From assembly GCF_003480435.1 (NCBI RefSeq), contig NZ_QUJB01000007.1, forward strand, positions 1 through 64,000: 64,000 nucleotides of DNA, read 5' to 3'. Under the pieces are notes generated by a model. That model had not been told where the DNA came from, searched no databases, and saw only the letters and a program-made list of their open reading frames with translations. The DNA comes from Clostridium sp. AM30-24. GTDB taxonomy: Bacteria; Bacillota; Clostridia; Lachnospirales; Lachnospiraceae. Positions 1 to 7,564 of this stretch are shown piece by piece. Position 1 is the first letter of the stretch; each line of letters starts with the position of its first letter. The position numbers and the translations under genes are program-made.

Positions 1-26
1 CCCGTCTCGTGCTCTCAAAGAGATAG

Positions 27-60
27 AAAAAAGAGTCATCCGATGGATGGCTCTTTTTTC
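27..60 (+). terminator. Rho-independent terminator, repeat copy 1
   Basis: A 9-bp stem (33-41 with 45-53, one G-T pair) with a GAT loop is followed by six T residues. It would end a plus-strand transcript that starts left of the window. Confidence 0.7.
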
Positions 61-175
61 TATGTTCAAGCCCTGCCGGGTTCGAACGGTTCGAATGTCT
101 CCGCGCTGCTGCGGTCGTCGCAGTCGAACGTCCCCCGGACGTTCTGCGACGTCTCGTGCTCTCAATAAGATGTGA

Positions 176-210
176 AAAAGAGGAGATATCCGATGGGTAT
201 CTCTTTTTTT
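176..210 (+). terminator. Rho-independent terminator, repeat copy 2
   Basis: The stem GAGATATCC (183-191) pairs with GGGTATCTC (195-203) around the same GAT loop as the copy at 27-60, followed by seven T. The same design with a changed stem sequence suggests duplication followed by compensated drift. Confidence 0.65.
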
Positions 211-282
211 GTATGTTCGAATGTCTTTGCTCCGCTCCGGTCGTCGCAGGCGAACGTCTCGTGCTTTTTTAGTTTCCGCATT

Positions 283-372
283 TTTATCTCAGTTGAGAAG
301 ACTCCCACCTCTTTAGGTGGTGAGTAATAGCAAATTTGTCCCAGTGGGAGTTAGGTCTCCGACGGAGATAAA
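283..372 (+). mobile_element. Possible IS200/IS605-type right-end remnant (structured)
   Basis: The block is closed by TTTATCTC (283-290) pairing with GAGATAAA (365-372). It contains the hairpin CCACCT-CTTT-AGGTGG (305-320) followed by GTGAGTAAT, and a small TCC-GAC-GGA stem. A short hairpin with a CTTTAG apex followed by a GAGTA-like string resembles the subterminal hairpins of IS200/IS605 right ends, which overlap the guide RNA of TnpB. No transposase or TnpB coding sequence is present here. The resemblance is from memory of the family; an unrelated structured leader is possible. Confidence 0.3.
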
Positions 373-401
373 CGCTCTGCGAGGATGCGCAGTGATTCTA
401 T

Positions 402-545
402 ATGGAATATGTCAGCTTTATTGATCAGAATCACGCGTCAAGTATCATGGACGTTCAACTTGAATGCTCTTTTGGCGGTGGTGTTGCTTGGTGGAATTGG
501 CTGATAAGAGATACTTCCGTGTTCCGTCAGGAGCGAGAAAGCTGA
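402..545 (+). CDS. Unrecognised 47-residue ORF
   Basis: ATG at 402 opens 47 codons ending in TGA at 543-545. The product starts MEYVSFIDQNHASS and has a Gly/Trp patch near the middle (GGGVAWWNW). There is no convincing ribosome site, only AGTGATTC upstream, and it lies between a decayed mobile-element-like block and a pseudogene. It may be a fragment of a lost gene or chance. No family is recognised. Confidence 0.15.
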   Translation: MEYVSFIDQNHASSIMDVQLECSFGGGVAWWNWLIRDTSVFRQERES

Positions 546-588
546 GGACGGCAAGTGAAAAATTTAATGGAGGAGGTAATTATCAAAT

Positions 589-983
589 ATGAGCAGATTA
601 AACGAGTTGCTCCAACAGGCGGGCAATATTGGGCGGAATGAAGATGGTTCGATCACATGGATACAATTATGCAGGGCGGTGTTTATGATGGCATGCTTGG
701 TGTGACCGGTGCCAAATATTCCACACCGTATGATCCGAGATTGATCAAACTGATCGACGATGTCTGCACGGAAAAGGGAATCAGCCATATCATCATGCCA
801 AGCGGTGCAAGCCATGACGCAAATTCGATGGTCCATGAAGGAGTTCCGATCGGTATGATCTTTGTTCCGAGTGCCAAGGGCATCAGCCATCAGGGCGACG
901 AATATACAAAACCGGAACATATAGATTTGAGGGCAGATGTTCTGTATCAGACTGTGTTAAAACTGGATGAAAATGGATTTTAA
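589..983 (+). pseudogene. Gutted M20 hydrolase (allantoate / N-carbamoyl amino acid hydrolase type)
   Basis: A good ribosome site (GGAGGAGGT, 569-577) precedes ATG 589, which begins a typical N-terminus (MSRLNELLQQAGNIG... DGSITW). The frame then breaks and the metal-site segment DTIMQGGVYDGMLGV continues in the frame of 657-983. That is followed directly by C-terminal family sequence with MPSGASHDAN and GISHQGDEYTKPEH. Intact HyuC/AllC-type enzymes have about 400-420 residues; here about 130 codons remain. At least two internal deletions are implied: one after residue 24, with a frameshift, and one after the DGMLGV motif that removes most of the catalytic and dimerisation domains. It cannot give an active enzyme. 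The genome probably once degraded ureides or carbamoyl amino acids. Confidence 0.75.
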
Positions 984-1021
984 GTTTTACACATGATCGA
1001 ATGGAGGACTGAGATAAATCA

Positions 1022-1063
1022 GAAGACCACTGAAGGGGATAATCCTGTTCAGTGGCCTTTTTT
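1022..1063 (+). terminator. Terminator after the M20 pseudogene
   Basis: CCACTGAA (1027-1034) pairs perfectly with TTCAGTGG (1048-1055), followed by CC and six T. It still follows the decayed gene and separates it from the convergent amidohydrolase. Confidence 0.85.
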
Positions 1064-1104
1064 GATGCAACTTGTCGCTAACGCGACCCGTTTGTGAGAG
1101 AAAG

Positions 1105-2301
1105 CTATTTCAGTAAAACGCTCATGTCGGAGCCGGTGATCTTAAATGCGGCGCCAACCATTGTGGCAACACCGGTAGGAATTGCCTTTTCATCAAATAA
1201 GAGGGAAGCGTTGTGAAGGGCCAATTTTGATTCTGGGGTATTGTTGTGGGTACCAAGGCGGAAGATAGCACCCGGGATGTGCTCCAGATATCTTGCGAAA
1301 TCTTCGGATCCCATGGACGGGGACGGAACCTGAAGAAGCTTGTCGTTTCCGAGAAGCTCTGTCACAGCCTCGCTGATCTCGTCCACAAGGTGGTCTTCAC
1401 TGATCGTCGGTCCAACGCCGAAAGTGTAGGAGACTTCTGCGTCTCCACCCATCGCCCGGGCAGTTCCAATAGCGAGCTGTTTCAGAATTTCAGCAACATG
1501 ATTTCTGGTCTCATTGCTCTGGGTGCGAACCGTTCCTTCAAAGTATGCCTCATTTGGGATAATATTTGCTGCGGTTCCAGCCTCGAGATGTCCGACAGTG
1601 ACAACAACCGGATCGATTGCTGCTACACGTCTGGAAACGATGGTCTGAAGCTGTGTGATAATATGCGCAGCGATCACGACCGGATCAATCCCTTTCTGCG
1701 GATGTGCAGCATGACCGCCTTTACCGATCACCTTTACCTTGAAGGAATCAGATGCGCCTAACATGGTGCCTTTTCTCACCCCGATGGAACCTGCCGGCAT
1801 ATCCGGCCATGTGTGGCAGGCGAGGATGAAATCGGGTTTCGGGTTTTCAAGAGCACCATTTGCGATGGTCTTTGCGGCTCCTGTCATGACTTCTTCCGCT
1901 GGTTGGAAGATGAGTTTGATGGTTCCACAGAGGTCATTCTGGTATTCTTTTAATAATCTTGCTGCACCGATGAGGACGGTTGTGTGGAGATCGTGGCCGC
2001 AGGCGTGGCATTTGCCGGAAACTTCAGAAGAAAAGGGAAGTCCCGTGTTTTCCTTGATCGGAAGTGCATCAATATCTGCACGGATCGCAAGGACGGGTCC
2101 CTCTTTTGCACCGTGGATAAGTCCGATGACTCCTGTGGAATCTCCGTTCGGATGGTTTTCAATACCGGCATCATCGAGAACTTTTTTGATGAGTTTTGTT
2201 GTCTCAATTTCCTCAAAGGCTGTTTCTGGGTGACGGTGAATCTGGTGACGAATGTTTAAAAGATCTTCTTTATTCTGTTCGACTTTTTCGAGAAGTGTCA
2301 T
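1105..2301 (-). CDS. M20D-family amidohydrolase (N-acyl amino acid / hippurate type)
   Basis: This 398-residue cytoplasmic metallopeptidase-fold enzyme would hydrolyse N-acylated or N-aroylated amino acids to the free amino acid. Family signatures are in order: IRHQIHRHPE near residue 20, HACGHD near 98-103 (metal-binding Cys/His/Asp), QPAEE near 133, a conserved His in HTWPD near 163, GKGGHAAHP at the start of the lid domain near 195, and SMGSEDFA near 325. Length is normal. The start is fixed by GGAGG seven bases upstream. It follows the SLC13 permease on the same strand but is separated from it by a terminator and the cloverleaf element, so it is probably a separate transcript. The exact substrate cannot be read from sequence. 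Confidence 0.88.
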   Translation of the reverse strand: MTLLEKVEQNKEDLLNIRHQIHRHPETAFEEIETTKLIKKVLDDAGIENHPNGDSTGVIGLIHGAKEGPVLAIRADIDALPIKENTGLPFSSEVSGKCHACGHDLHTTVLIGAARLLKEYQNDLCGTIKLIFQPAEEVMTGAAKTIANGALENPKPDFILACHTWPDMPAGSIGVRKGTMLGASDSFKVKVIGKGGHAAHPQKGIDPVVIAAHIITQLQTIVSRRVAAIDPVVVTVGHLEAGTAANIIPNEAYFEGTVRTQSNETRNHVAEILKQLAIGTARAMGGDAEVSYTFGVGPTISEDHLVDEISEAVTELLGNDKLLQVPSPSMGSEDFARYLEHIPGAIFRLGTHNNTPESKLALHNASLLFDEKAIPTGVATMVGAAFKITGSDMSVLLK

Positions 2302-2365
2302 GGATTTACCTCCGAATGATAAAATGTCAAGCGGATATTCGCAATCCGCTTTGCTACTTGCTCAT

Positions 2366-2485
2366 AACCGATTAACTGCTCCGCAGTTTATCAGAAGGAG
2401 CTTGCACTCCTCCTGATACAAGCAAGTCCCCACCCGCTGCTTATTGCTTTTCGCAATTGAAGCAGGGGACTTACTTGATTCGGTT
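2366..2485 (-). ncRNA. Cloverleaf-like structured element in the leader of the M20 gene
   Basis: AACCGA/TCGGTT (2366-2371 with 2480-2485) closes a junction of three hairpins with almost no linkers: 2374-2388 (AACTGC/GCAGTT), 2389-2418 (12-bp stem) and 2419-2477 (13-bp outer stem plus inner CTGCTT and TTGC stems). A further 8-bp hairpin (2329-2351) follows towards the gene. In the minus-strand RNA the only two imperfect outer pairs are G-U wobbles; in the plus-strand RNA they are A-C mismatches. This favours a folded RNA transcribed toward the M20 gene. The class is not recognised. It could be a cis-regulatory leader, a small RNA or a dispersed palindromic repeat. Confidence 0.55.
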
Positions 2486-2500
2486 AAAATGGATGCTGTC

Positions 2501-2534
2501 AAAAAATCCGCCTGTCGGCATAACAGGCGGATTT
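2501..2534 (-). terminator. Terminator of the RraA-SLC13 transcript
   Basis: A perfect 12-bp stem (2504-2515 with 2523-2534) is followed on the minus strand by six T. It lies just after the stop of the SLC13 permease. Confidence 0.88.
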
Positions 2535-2547
2535 CAAGGTTTATGGA

Positions 2548-3792
2548 TTATACAAGGTAGAAGAAGTAAACTGCAGCTGTGCAGATCACGAATGTAAAGA
2601 TTGCATAAGGAAGGCCGGCTTTTGTATAATCTTTAAATTTTAATCCGCCAATTTCATATACAAGAAGGTTTGGGCCGGTACCAAATGGTGTGCAGAAAGC
2701 AGCAGATGTTCCGATCGCTACGCACATTGCAAGTGCATGCGGGCTGATTCCGCAGGCTTCACCGATCATGATCGACATAGGTGTTAAGATCGCACAGAGG
2801 GAAGTTCCCATCATGAAGTTTGTTCCTACAACTGAGATCAAGGTTACTAAAGCAACAACTACGATCGGGTGCATGTTAGACATATATCCGGACATGGAGT
2901 CTACAAGGTACTGGGCTGCACCTGTGGAGGACATTGCGCTGCTTAATGTGAAGATTCCGGCTACCAGAAAGAAGGTGTTGACACTGAAGGACTTTACAGC
3001 ATCCTCAGCACTGATGCATCCGGTAATAACTACAAGGAAAGCACCGAGTGCGGCAGCTACATGCATTGCCAAAAGCTTTGTTGCCATGCAGTAAACGATG
3101 AATAAGAAGATCAATGCAACGAATACCATTTTAGCAGGTTTACGCTCTGCAGTATCCGGGATATTGCTCTCATCAACTTCACGGACAGCGAGATCCTTGA
3201 TGCCGAAGAACATTAACCAGATGAAGGAGATCAATGCGATCGGAAGACCGATACGGACGAATTCAAAGAATGTGAATCCTTCATAAGCGGATTCCTCGAG
3301 GAATCCCTGGACTACGAGATGTCCGCCGCCGCCGATCAGAGTGATCATACCGCCGAGGCTTGCGAAAAAGGCAAGTACAATGTAGATTTTTGATAAAGAC
3401 ACTTTGGATTTTTTACCAACCGCGCTGGCGATCGGGATAAGGCAGCCAGTAGTACCGGTATCGTTTAAGAATGCAGAAAGAGCAGTAACGATAAGGGCAG
3501 TTCCGGCAATTACGCCTTTTTCATTTGTACCTAAAAGATTGATGACTTTCTCTCCAATGAAATCGGCGAGACCTGTCTTAAAGATTGCGCCGCCAACAAC
3601 AAGGAGACTCATGAAGAAGATGACAGTTGTGTTGGAAAACTGTGAGAACGCTTTCGAAGGTTCTACAACGTTAAAGACAGCCAGAATAACTGGAATGCCT
3701 GCACCAATGACGATTGGGCTGACCGGCTGCCAGATTAAAAGAACGATCACTGCTAAGAACAATACCAGTGTCATAATGGCCTGTGCTGACAT
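2548..3792 (-). CDS. SLC13/DASS-type anion permease
   Basis: This is a 414-residue integral membrane protein with about ten to twelve hydrophobic segments. It resembles the CitT/ArsB-like permease group that moves di- and tricarboxylates or other organic anions, usually with Na+. Family-like features are the NDTGTTGCLIPIA segment near residue 110 and the C-terminal GTSAAFCTPFGTGPNLLVY segment, the two pseudo-symmetric SNT/NxT-like hairpin regions of the ion-transporter superfamily. It is slightly shorter than typical DASS carriers. AGGAGG precedes the ATG. It is 30 bases downstream of the RraA-like gene and ends in a strong terminator, so the two form an operon; the cargo is probably the substrate of that enzyme. 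Confidence 0.8.
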   Translation of the reverse strand: MSAQAIMTLVLFLAVIVLLIWQPVSPIVIGAGIPVILAVFNVVEPSKAFSQFSNTTVIFFMSLLVVGGAIFKTGLADFIGEKVINLLGTNEKGVIAGTALIVTALSAFLNDTGTTGCLIPIASAVGKKSKVSLSKIYIVLAFFASLGGMITLIGGGGHLVVQGFLEESAYEGFTFFEFVRIGLPIALISFIWLMFFGIKDLAVREVDESNIPDTAERKPAKMVFVALIFLFIVYCMATKLLAMHVAAALGAFLVVITGCISAEDAVKSFSVNTFFLVAGIFTLSSAMSSTGAAQYLVDSMSGYMSNMHPIVVVALVTLISVVGTNFMMGTSLCAILTPMSIMIGEACGISPHALAMCVAIGTSAAFCTPFGTGPNLLVYEIGGLKFKDYTKAGLPYAIFTFVICTAAVYFFYLV

Positions 3793-3822
3793 ATTGATTC
3801 CTCCTCGGTAAAAGTAAAGCGA

Positions 3823-4509
3823 TTAATCGTATTTACACTCATTGTTCTTGATATTCTGGATGTTTTTATCCATATCATACTCAAAGAGTTTTACAACATC
3901 GAAGTCAGGGCGTTTGTTGTAGATGCCGCCGTTTGCGAGAAATTCCCTGCGGGCAATCTCTACTGCCTCTTTCTTTTCTGCTGTTTCAAGGTATGGCAGG
4001 AAGTCTTCCGGAACAACAATTACGCCGTCTGCGTCACCGAGAATGATGTCGCCAGGTTTTACTACTGTGCCGCCGCAGGAGATCGGAATCTGTACTGCGC
4101 CCTTACTGGTACCTGTTACCATGCTGGTGATCGGGGAGAAACCGGTGCAAAATACCGGAAAGTTTCCTTTTTTAAGAGCAAGCTTGTCGGTTGCCGGTCC
4201 GTCGATAATGATACCTGCCATGCCACACTGCTGAGCCATGATTGCAACGAATTCGCCGACCCAGGCATATGTGGTCTCTGTTCCGCGGTCGATCACGAGA
4301 ACAGATCCTTTTGGTGCTTTCTGCATTGCGTAGTATAGAGAAGTGCTGTCACGCTCAAATCCCTGAATTGTATAAGCCGGTCCGCATACTTTCATCTCAT
4401 CAGCAACCGGTTTGATTTCCATTTTCATGAATCCGCCAGTAATCTGATGTCCGATGTTTGCCGGCGATACTTTCATAAAACGCTGTCTGATTTCTTCTGT
4501 GAATTCCAT
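3823..4509 (-). CDS. RraA-like protein (HMG/CHA aldolase family), altered active site
   Basis: The frame is open further upstream, but the start is taken at 4509 because AGGAGGGAC lies eight bases before it; this gives 228 residues. The family includes 4-hydroxy-4-methyl-2-oxoglutarate aldolases, oxaloacetate decarboxylases and the RNase E regulator RraA. Recognisable parts are GPAYTI near 43, the GDRG-like DRGTETTYAWVGEF near 74-87, and GIIIDGPATD...FPVF near 99-120. The family's Arg-Asp pair is Thr107-Asp108 here, so the substrate-anchoring Arg is missing. First gene of an operon with the SLC13 permease and divergent from a LysR regulator. Function as an aldolase is therefore uncertain. Confidence 0.75.
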   Translation of the reverse strand: MEFTEEIRQRFMKVSPANIGHQITGGFMKMEIKPVADEMKVCGPAYTIQGFERDSTSLYYAMQKAPKGSVLVIDRGTETTYAWVGEFVAIMAQQCGMAGIIIDGPATDKLALKKGNFPVFCTGFSPITSMVTGTSKGAVQIPISCGGTVVKPGDIILGDADGVIVVPEDFLPYLETAEKKEAVEIARREFLANGGIYNKRPDFDVVKLFEYDMDKNIQNIKNNECKYD

Positions 4510-4582
4510 AAAAGTCCCTCCTGTAAAAGGTTTGTATTTGTGTTTGTTTTGTTCCGTTCGCGCGTCCGGATTAATTGTCTTT

Positions 4583-4611
4583 ATTATAACAATCTCACGA
4601 GAAGATTTGAA
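4583..4611 (-). promoter_or_regulatory. Promoter of the RraA-SLC13 operon
   Basis: Reading the minus strand, TTCAAA (4611-4606) is 17 bases from a perfect TATAAT (4588-4583). The poor -35 box suits an activator-dependent promoter, and the divergent LysR gene next to it is the obvious candidate. Confidence 0.5.
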
Positions 4612-4779
4612 ACGAAAAAAATTGGTTAGTTTATTAAAAATATTGATAATGAAGCGCAATAAAGGTATAATTTCAACAATGATATGAAAGTGAAAGATGT
4701 TTTTGGAAGACAGTGAATGTGAAAGGTCTATATTGAGATATCAGGAAGCAAATTTGGACTATATGAGGGAAGATTGAGA

Positions 4780-5688
4780 ATGAATATTGAGAATATCCAG
4801 TGCTTTATCAGTCTGGCAGAGTGTCTTAATTTTACAAGAGCGGCTGAGCGGGAACACATCACGCAAACAACTATGAGTCATAAGATCAGTGTTCTGGAAA
4901 AAGAATTAGGAGTTAAGCTGCTGTATCGGGATACAAAACAGGTTTTTCTTACAAATGCGGGAACAAGATTTTACAGTCAGGCAAAAGAGATAATAAAAAT
5001 GTACCATCAGACGGTGGAAGAAATACAGAATGTTCAGAAGGACTCACAGTCTGAGTTAAAAATTGGAATCGGGATTTATGAACATGCCCTGCTTAGTAAA
5101 TTTATGAACTCCTTTATGGAGAAAAATAAAGGGAAAGTCAAAATTACCTGTATGGAGGAACACACCCTCACGCTGATCCAAGATTTTCAGGACGGACTAT
5201 TTGACGTTATCCTGTGTAATGATTCGTTTTCTCACAAATTTTTAACGTCGGAACTCAGGAATATGGGCTCCATGATCATAGATGAAAGCCCGTATGTTCT
5301 GGTGCTCCACAAGGATAGTCCTCTGGCAGCATATGATCCGGTGCCGCTGGATAAACTAAAAACGCAGAACATGATTACGATGAAGTCTGTTCCTGAATCG
5401 GAGTTGAAGATTGAATTTAAGGGATTCTTTTCCTTTAAAGATGCTGTCTATGTGAATTCCTGTAATTCAAAACTGGTGATGGCCAATGCCGGATTTGGGT
5501 TTACATGGCTCCCATCATATGCACTGGAATCCAGCTCGGGATACGACAATCTGCTATTCCGGAGATCGGATCCGCCATATAATTTAAGAAAGACATACCT
5601 TTATTACAAGAAGAACTCAGAGAATCCGATGGTGAAGAAGTTTGTTGAGTGTGTACGGAAAATCGTGACAGGAAAAATAGGTAGGTGA
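4780..5688 (+). CDS. LysR-family transcriptional regulator
   Basis: A LysR-type regulator of 302 residues. The N-terminal winged helix-turn-helix (about residues 3-60) contains NIQCFISLAECLNFTRAAE and the TTMSHKISVLEKELGVKLL recognition region, followed by a periplasmic-binding-like effector domain (about 90-295). A TTG codon six bases upstream is in frame, but ATG 4780 is preferred because AGGGAAG is well spaced. It is divergent from the RraA-SLC13 operon, the usual arrangement for LysR regulators, so it probably controls that operon in response to its substrate. It ends just before tag. Confidence 0.88.
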   Translation: MNIENIQCFISLAECLNFTRAAEREHITQTTMSHKISVLEKELGVKLLYRDTKQVFLTNAGTRFYSQAKEIIKMYHQTVEEIQNVQKDSQSELKIGIGIYEHALLSKFMNSFMEKNKGKVKITCMEEHTLTLIQDFQDGLFDVILCNDSFSHKFLTSELRNMGSMIIDESPYVLVLHKDSPLAAYDPVPLDKLKTQNMITMKSVPESELKIEFKGFFSFKDAVYVNSCNSKLVMANAGFGFTWLPSYALESSSGYDNLLFRRSDPPYNLRKTYLYYKKNSENPMVKKFVECVRKIVTGKIGR

Positions 5689-5695
5689 GATGCGA

Positions 5696-6262
5696 ATGAA
5701 TTGGGCAGATGGAAAAATACGTTGCAGCTGGGCAAATCCGAAAAATGAACGGTACATCCGTTATCATGATGAGGAGTGGGGCGTTCCGGTGCATGATGAC
5801 CGGAAGCTATTTGAAATGCTGATTTTGGAGTGTTTTCAGGCAGGACTGTCCTGGGAATGTGTCCTGAATAAGCGAGATGCGTTTCGCGAAGCTTTTGACG
5901 GCTTCGATGTTGAAAAGGTATGTGTCTACAAGGAGGAAAAGCTGGAAGCCCTGCGGAAGGATCCCGGCATCATACGCAACCGCCTGAAAATACAGGCTGC
6001 CGTTACCAATGCACAGGCATTCCGTGAAATTCAGAAGGAATATGGCAGTTTTTCAGAGTACCTCTGGCATTGGACGGAGGGCAGAGTGATCCGGGAAACC
6101 GGAAAAACAAGTTCGGAATTATCGGATGCAATTTCCAAAGACTTAAAGAAGCATGGCATGAAATTTGTGGGAACCACAGTCGTTTATGCCTATCTGCAGG
6201 CCGTCGGCGTGATCTGGTCGCATGAGGATGGGTGCTTTTGCAGGCATGAGGATGATATATGA
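5696..6262 (+). CDS. tag: DNA-3-methyladenine glycosylase I
   Basis: Tag excises 3-methyladenine from alkylated DNA, starting base excision repair. The 188-residue protein matches the family over its full length: RCSWA... near the N-terminus (first zinc Cys), YIRYHDEEWGVPV, FEMLILECFQAGLSW (with the conserved Glu), GIIRNRLKI, KHGMKFVGTTVVYAYLQAVG, and the C-terminal SHEDGCFC with the remaining zinc His and Cys. An ATG at 5690 is in frame, but AGGTGA sits directly against it; ATG 5696 has normal spacing. The stop overlaps the start of sfsA by four bases, so the two are translationally coupled. Confidence 0.93.
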   Translation: MNWADGKIRCSWANPKNERYIRYHDEEWGVPVHDDRKLFEMLILECFQAGLSWECVLNKRDAFREAFDGFDVEKVCVYKEEKLEALRKDPGIIRNRLKIQAAVTNAQAFREIQKEYGSFSEYLWHWTEGRVIRETGKTSSELSDAISKDLKKHGMKFVGTTVVYAYLQAVGVIWSHEDGCFCRHEDDI

Positions 6263-6975
6263 TGAAACAGAAACCGATAATTATTTATGAGAATACCGTC
6301 GCAGGAAGCTTTGTCCGCAGGATCAATCGTTTCACAGCGGAGGTTTTGATCGATGGGGAGACGGAGCTGGTTCATGTGAAAAATACGGGTCGTTTGCAGG
6401 AGCTTTTGGTGCCGAAAGCGAAGGTGACGCTGCAGAAGTCGTTGAATATGAACCGAAAAACGGCATACGATCTGATCTCTGTATACAAGCCAAAGCTAAA
6501 ATGGGTGAATATTGACAGTCTGGCACCGAATGAACTGATGAAGCAGCAGTTTATGAACCTGAATTATGATCTTGTGAAGGCAGAATACACTTACGGAGAC
6601 TCCAGAATTGATTTTTACATGGAAAAAAACGGAGAAAAATTCCTGACGGAAGTGAAGGGCTGCACACTGGCGGATGATCTGCATCCGGACATCGGATTGT
6701 TTCCGGACGCACCAACGGAGCGAGGGGTAAAACATTTACATGAGCTGACAAAGGCGGCAAAGGAAGGCTACCGCACGGCAATCGCTTTTGTGATTCAGAT
6801 GAATGGAATTCATCGGGTGCTGCCGAATGAGGCGGCACAGCCGGAGTTTAAGAAGGCACTTGTGGAGGCTGCGAAGGCAGGTGTTCAGATCGTCTGTTAC
6901 AGTTGTCATGTGGAAGCTGATCGTGTAAAGATCACGGGTGTAACCGAAGATACTTCAAGATTTGTGAATATGTAG
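6259..6975 (+). CDS. sfsA: SfsA family protein (sugar fermentation stimulation homolog)
   Basis: This 238-residue protein belongs to the SfsA family, described as DNA-binding proteins with an OB-like N-terminus and a PD-(D/E)XK nuclease-like C-terminal fold. Family segments are GSFVRRINRFTAEV near the N-terminus, VHVKNTGRLQELL, KLKWVNIDSLAPNELM, and the highly conserved EVKGCTL...FPDAPTERGVKHL region around 125-155. The EVKG Glu and Lys fit a nuclease-like site. It overlaps tag by four bases (ATGATG). In vivo role is poorly defined for the whole family. Confidence 0.92.
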   Translation: MMKQKPIIIYENTVAGSFVRRINRFTAEVLIDGETELVHVKNTGRLQELLVPKAKVTLQKSLNMNRKTAYDLISVYKPKLKWVNIDSLAPNELMKQQFMNLNYDLVKAEYTYGDSRIDFYMEKNGEKFLTEVKGCTLADDLHPDIGLFPDAPTERGVKHLHELTKAAKEGYRTAIAFVIQMNGIHRVLPNEAAQPEFKKALVEAAKAGVQIVCYSCHVEADRVKITGVTEDTSRFVNM

Positions 6976-7025
6976 GAAATGAAGGATTAAGAAGATGGGC
7001 AGGAGAAAGAGTATAATCGGGAGTT

Positions 7026-7418
7026 ATGGTGGTGAATTCTATGTGCTTTTGGTGGTTTATGTTACTATGTGATTTATTAATTCCAATTGTTATGGTTGTT
7101 GGTGGAAGAATGATGTGGAAACATTGTCCAAAACATATAAACGGTATGTTAGGCTACAGAACAACTCGTTCGAGGAAAAATATGGATACATGGAAATTTG
7201 CCCACGACTATTGTGGAAAACTTTGGTGGAAAATAGGATGGTTAATGATTATACCATCTGCTTTGGTACATATTCCGTTATACCATAGTGATGAAAATAC
7301 GATTGGGGTTGCAGGGGGAATCCTTGTAACAATTCAATGTATTATTTTGATTGTATCAATTTATCCGACAGAGCAAGCTTTGAGAAAAAATTTTAATGAT
7401 GACGGAACACGCAGATAA
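7026..7418 (+). CDS. SdpI/YhfL-family membrane protein
   Basis: A 130-residue membrane protein with three or four hydrophobic segments and the SdpI-family motif GYRTTRSRKNMDTWKFAHDY near residues 43-62. SdpI itself gives immunity to the SdpC toxin in Bacillus; most homologs have unknown roles. Start could be ATG 7026 or ATG 7041, since ribosome sites are weak for both. A TATAAT box lies at 7012-7017. It begins the AT-richer accessory region and stands before an XRE regulator with a membrane tail. No toxin gene was seen nearby. Confidence 0.75.
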   Translation: MVVNSMCFWWFMLLCDLLIPIVMVVGGRMMWKHCPKHINGMLGYRTTRSRKNMDTWKFAHDYCGKLWWKIGWLMIIPSALVHIPLYHSDENTIGVAGGILVTIQCIILIVSIYPTEQALRKNFNDDGTRR

Positions 7419-7564
7419 ATCGGAATTTATTGGCGCAGTTATCGCTCGATTTGATGTAAAACCATGACAATATGCAGTTGCTACCGTGGGTTGCGTAATT
7501 GCATACCAAGATGTATAGTATTCTACCGGCTATTGGGGTATGCTCTGGGTGAAAGGAGGAGAAC

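Larger units (their letters stand above)
1..268. repeat. Degenerate tandem intergenic repeat with terminators
   Basis: A motif reading CGTCTCGTGCTCTCAA recurs at about 3, 150 and (shortened) 255. Between copies lie a short terminator hairpin, the string TATGTTC and GC-rich TTCGAA/CGTCGCAG blocks, so the stretch is about two and a half diverged copies of one unit (roughly 150 then 105 bases). One strong hairpin (GTCGCAG 117-123 with CTGCGAC 144-150, plus AACGTCC/GGACGTT inside) sits in the first unit. No gene is visible. Similar decayed arrays often follow stable RNA or highly expressed genes, but the upstream gene lies outside the window. Confidence 0.6.

Noticed and set aside
71..95. GGGTTCGAAC-like strings resembling a tRNA T-arm
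   Set aside because: No acceptor, D or anticodon arms can be built around them.
657..983. The 108-residue frame as an independent gene
   Set aside because: Its sequence is internal and C-terminal parts of an M20 hydrolase with a large gap, so it is annotated as part of a pseudogene.
4510..4779. A riboswitch in the RraA-LysR gap
   Set aside because: Only promoter-like boxes are visible, with no stable multi-helix structure.
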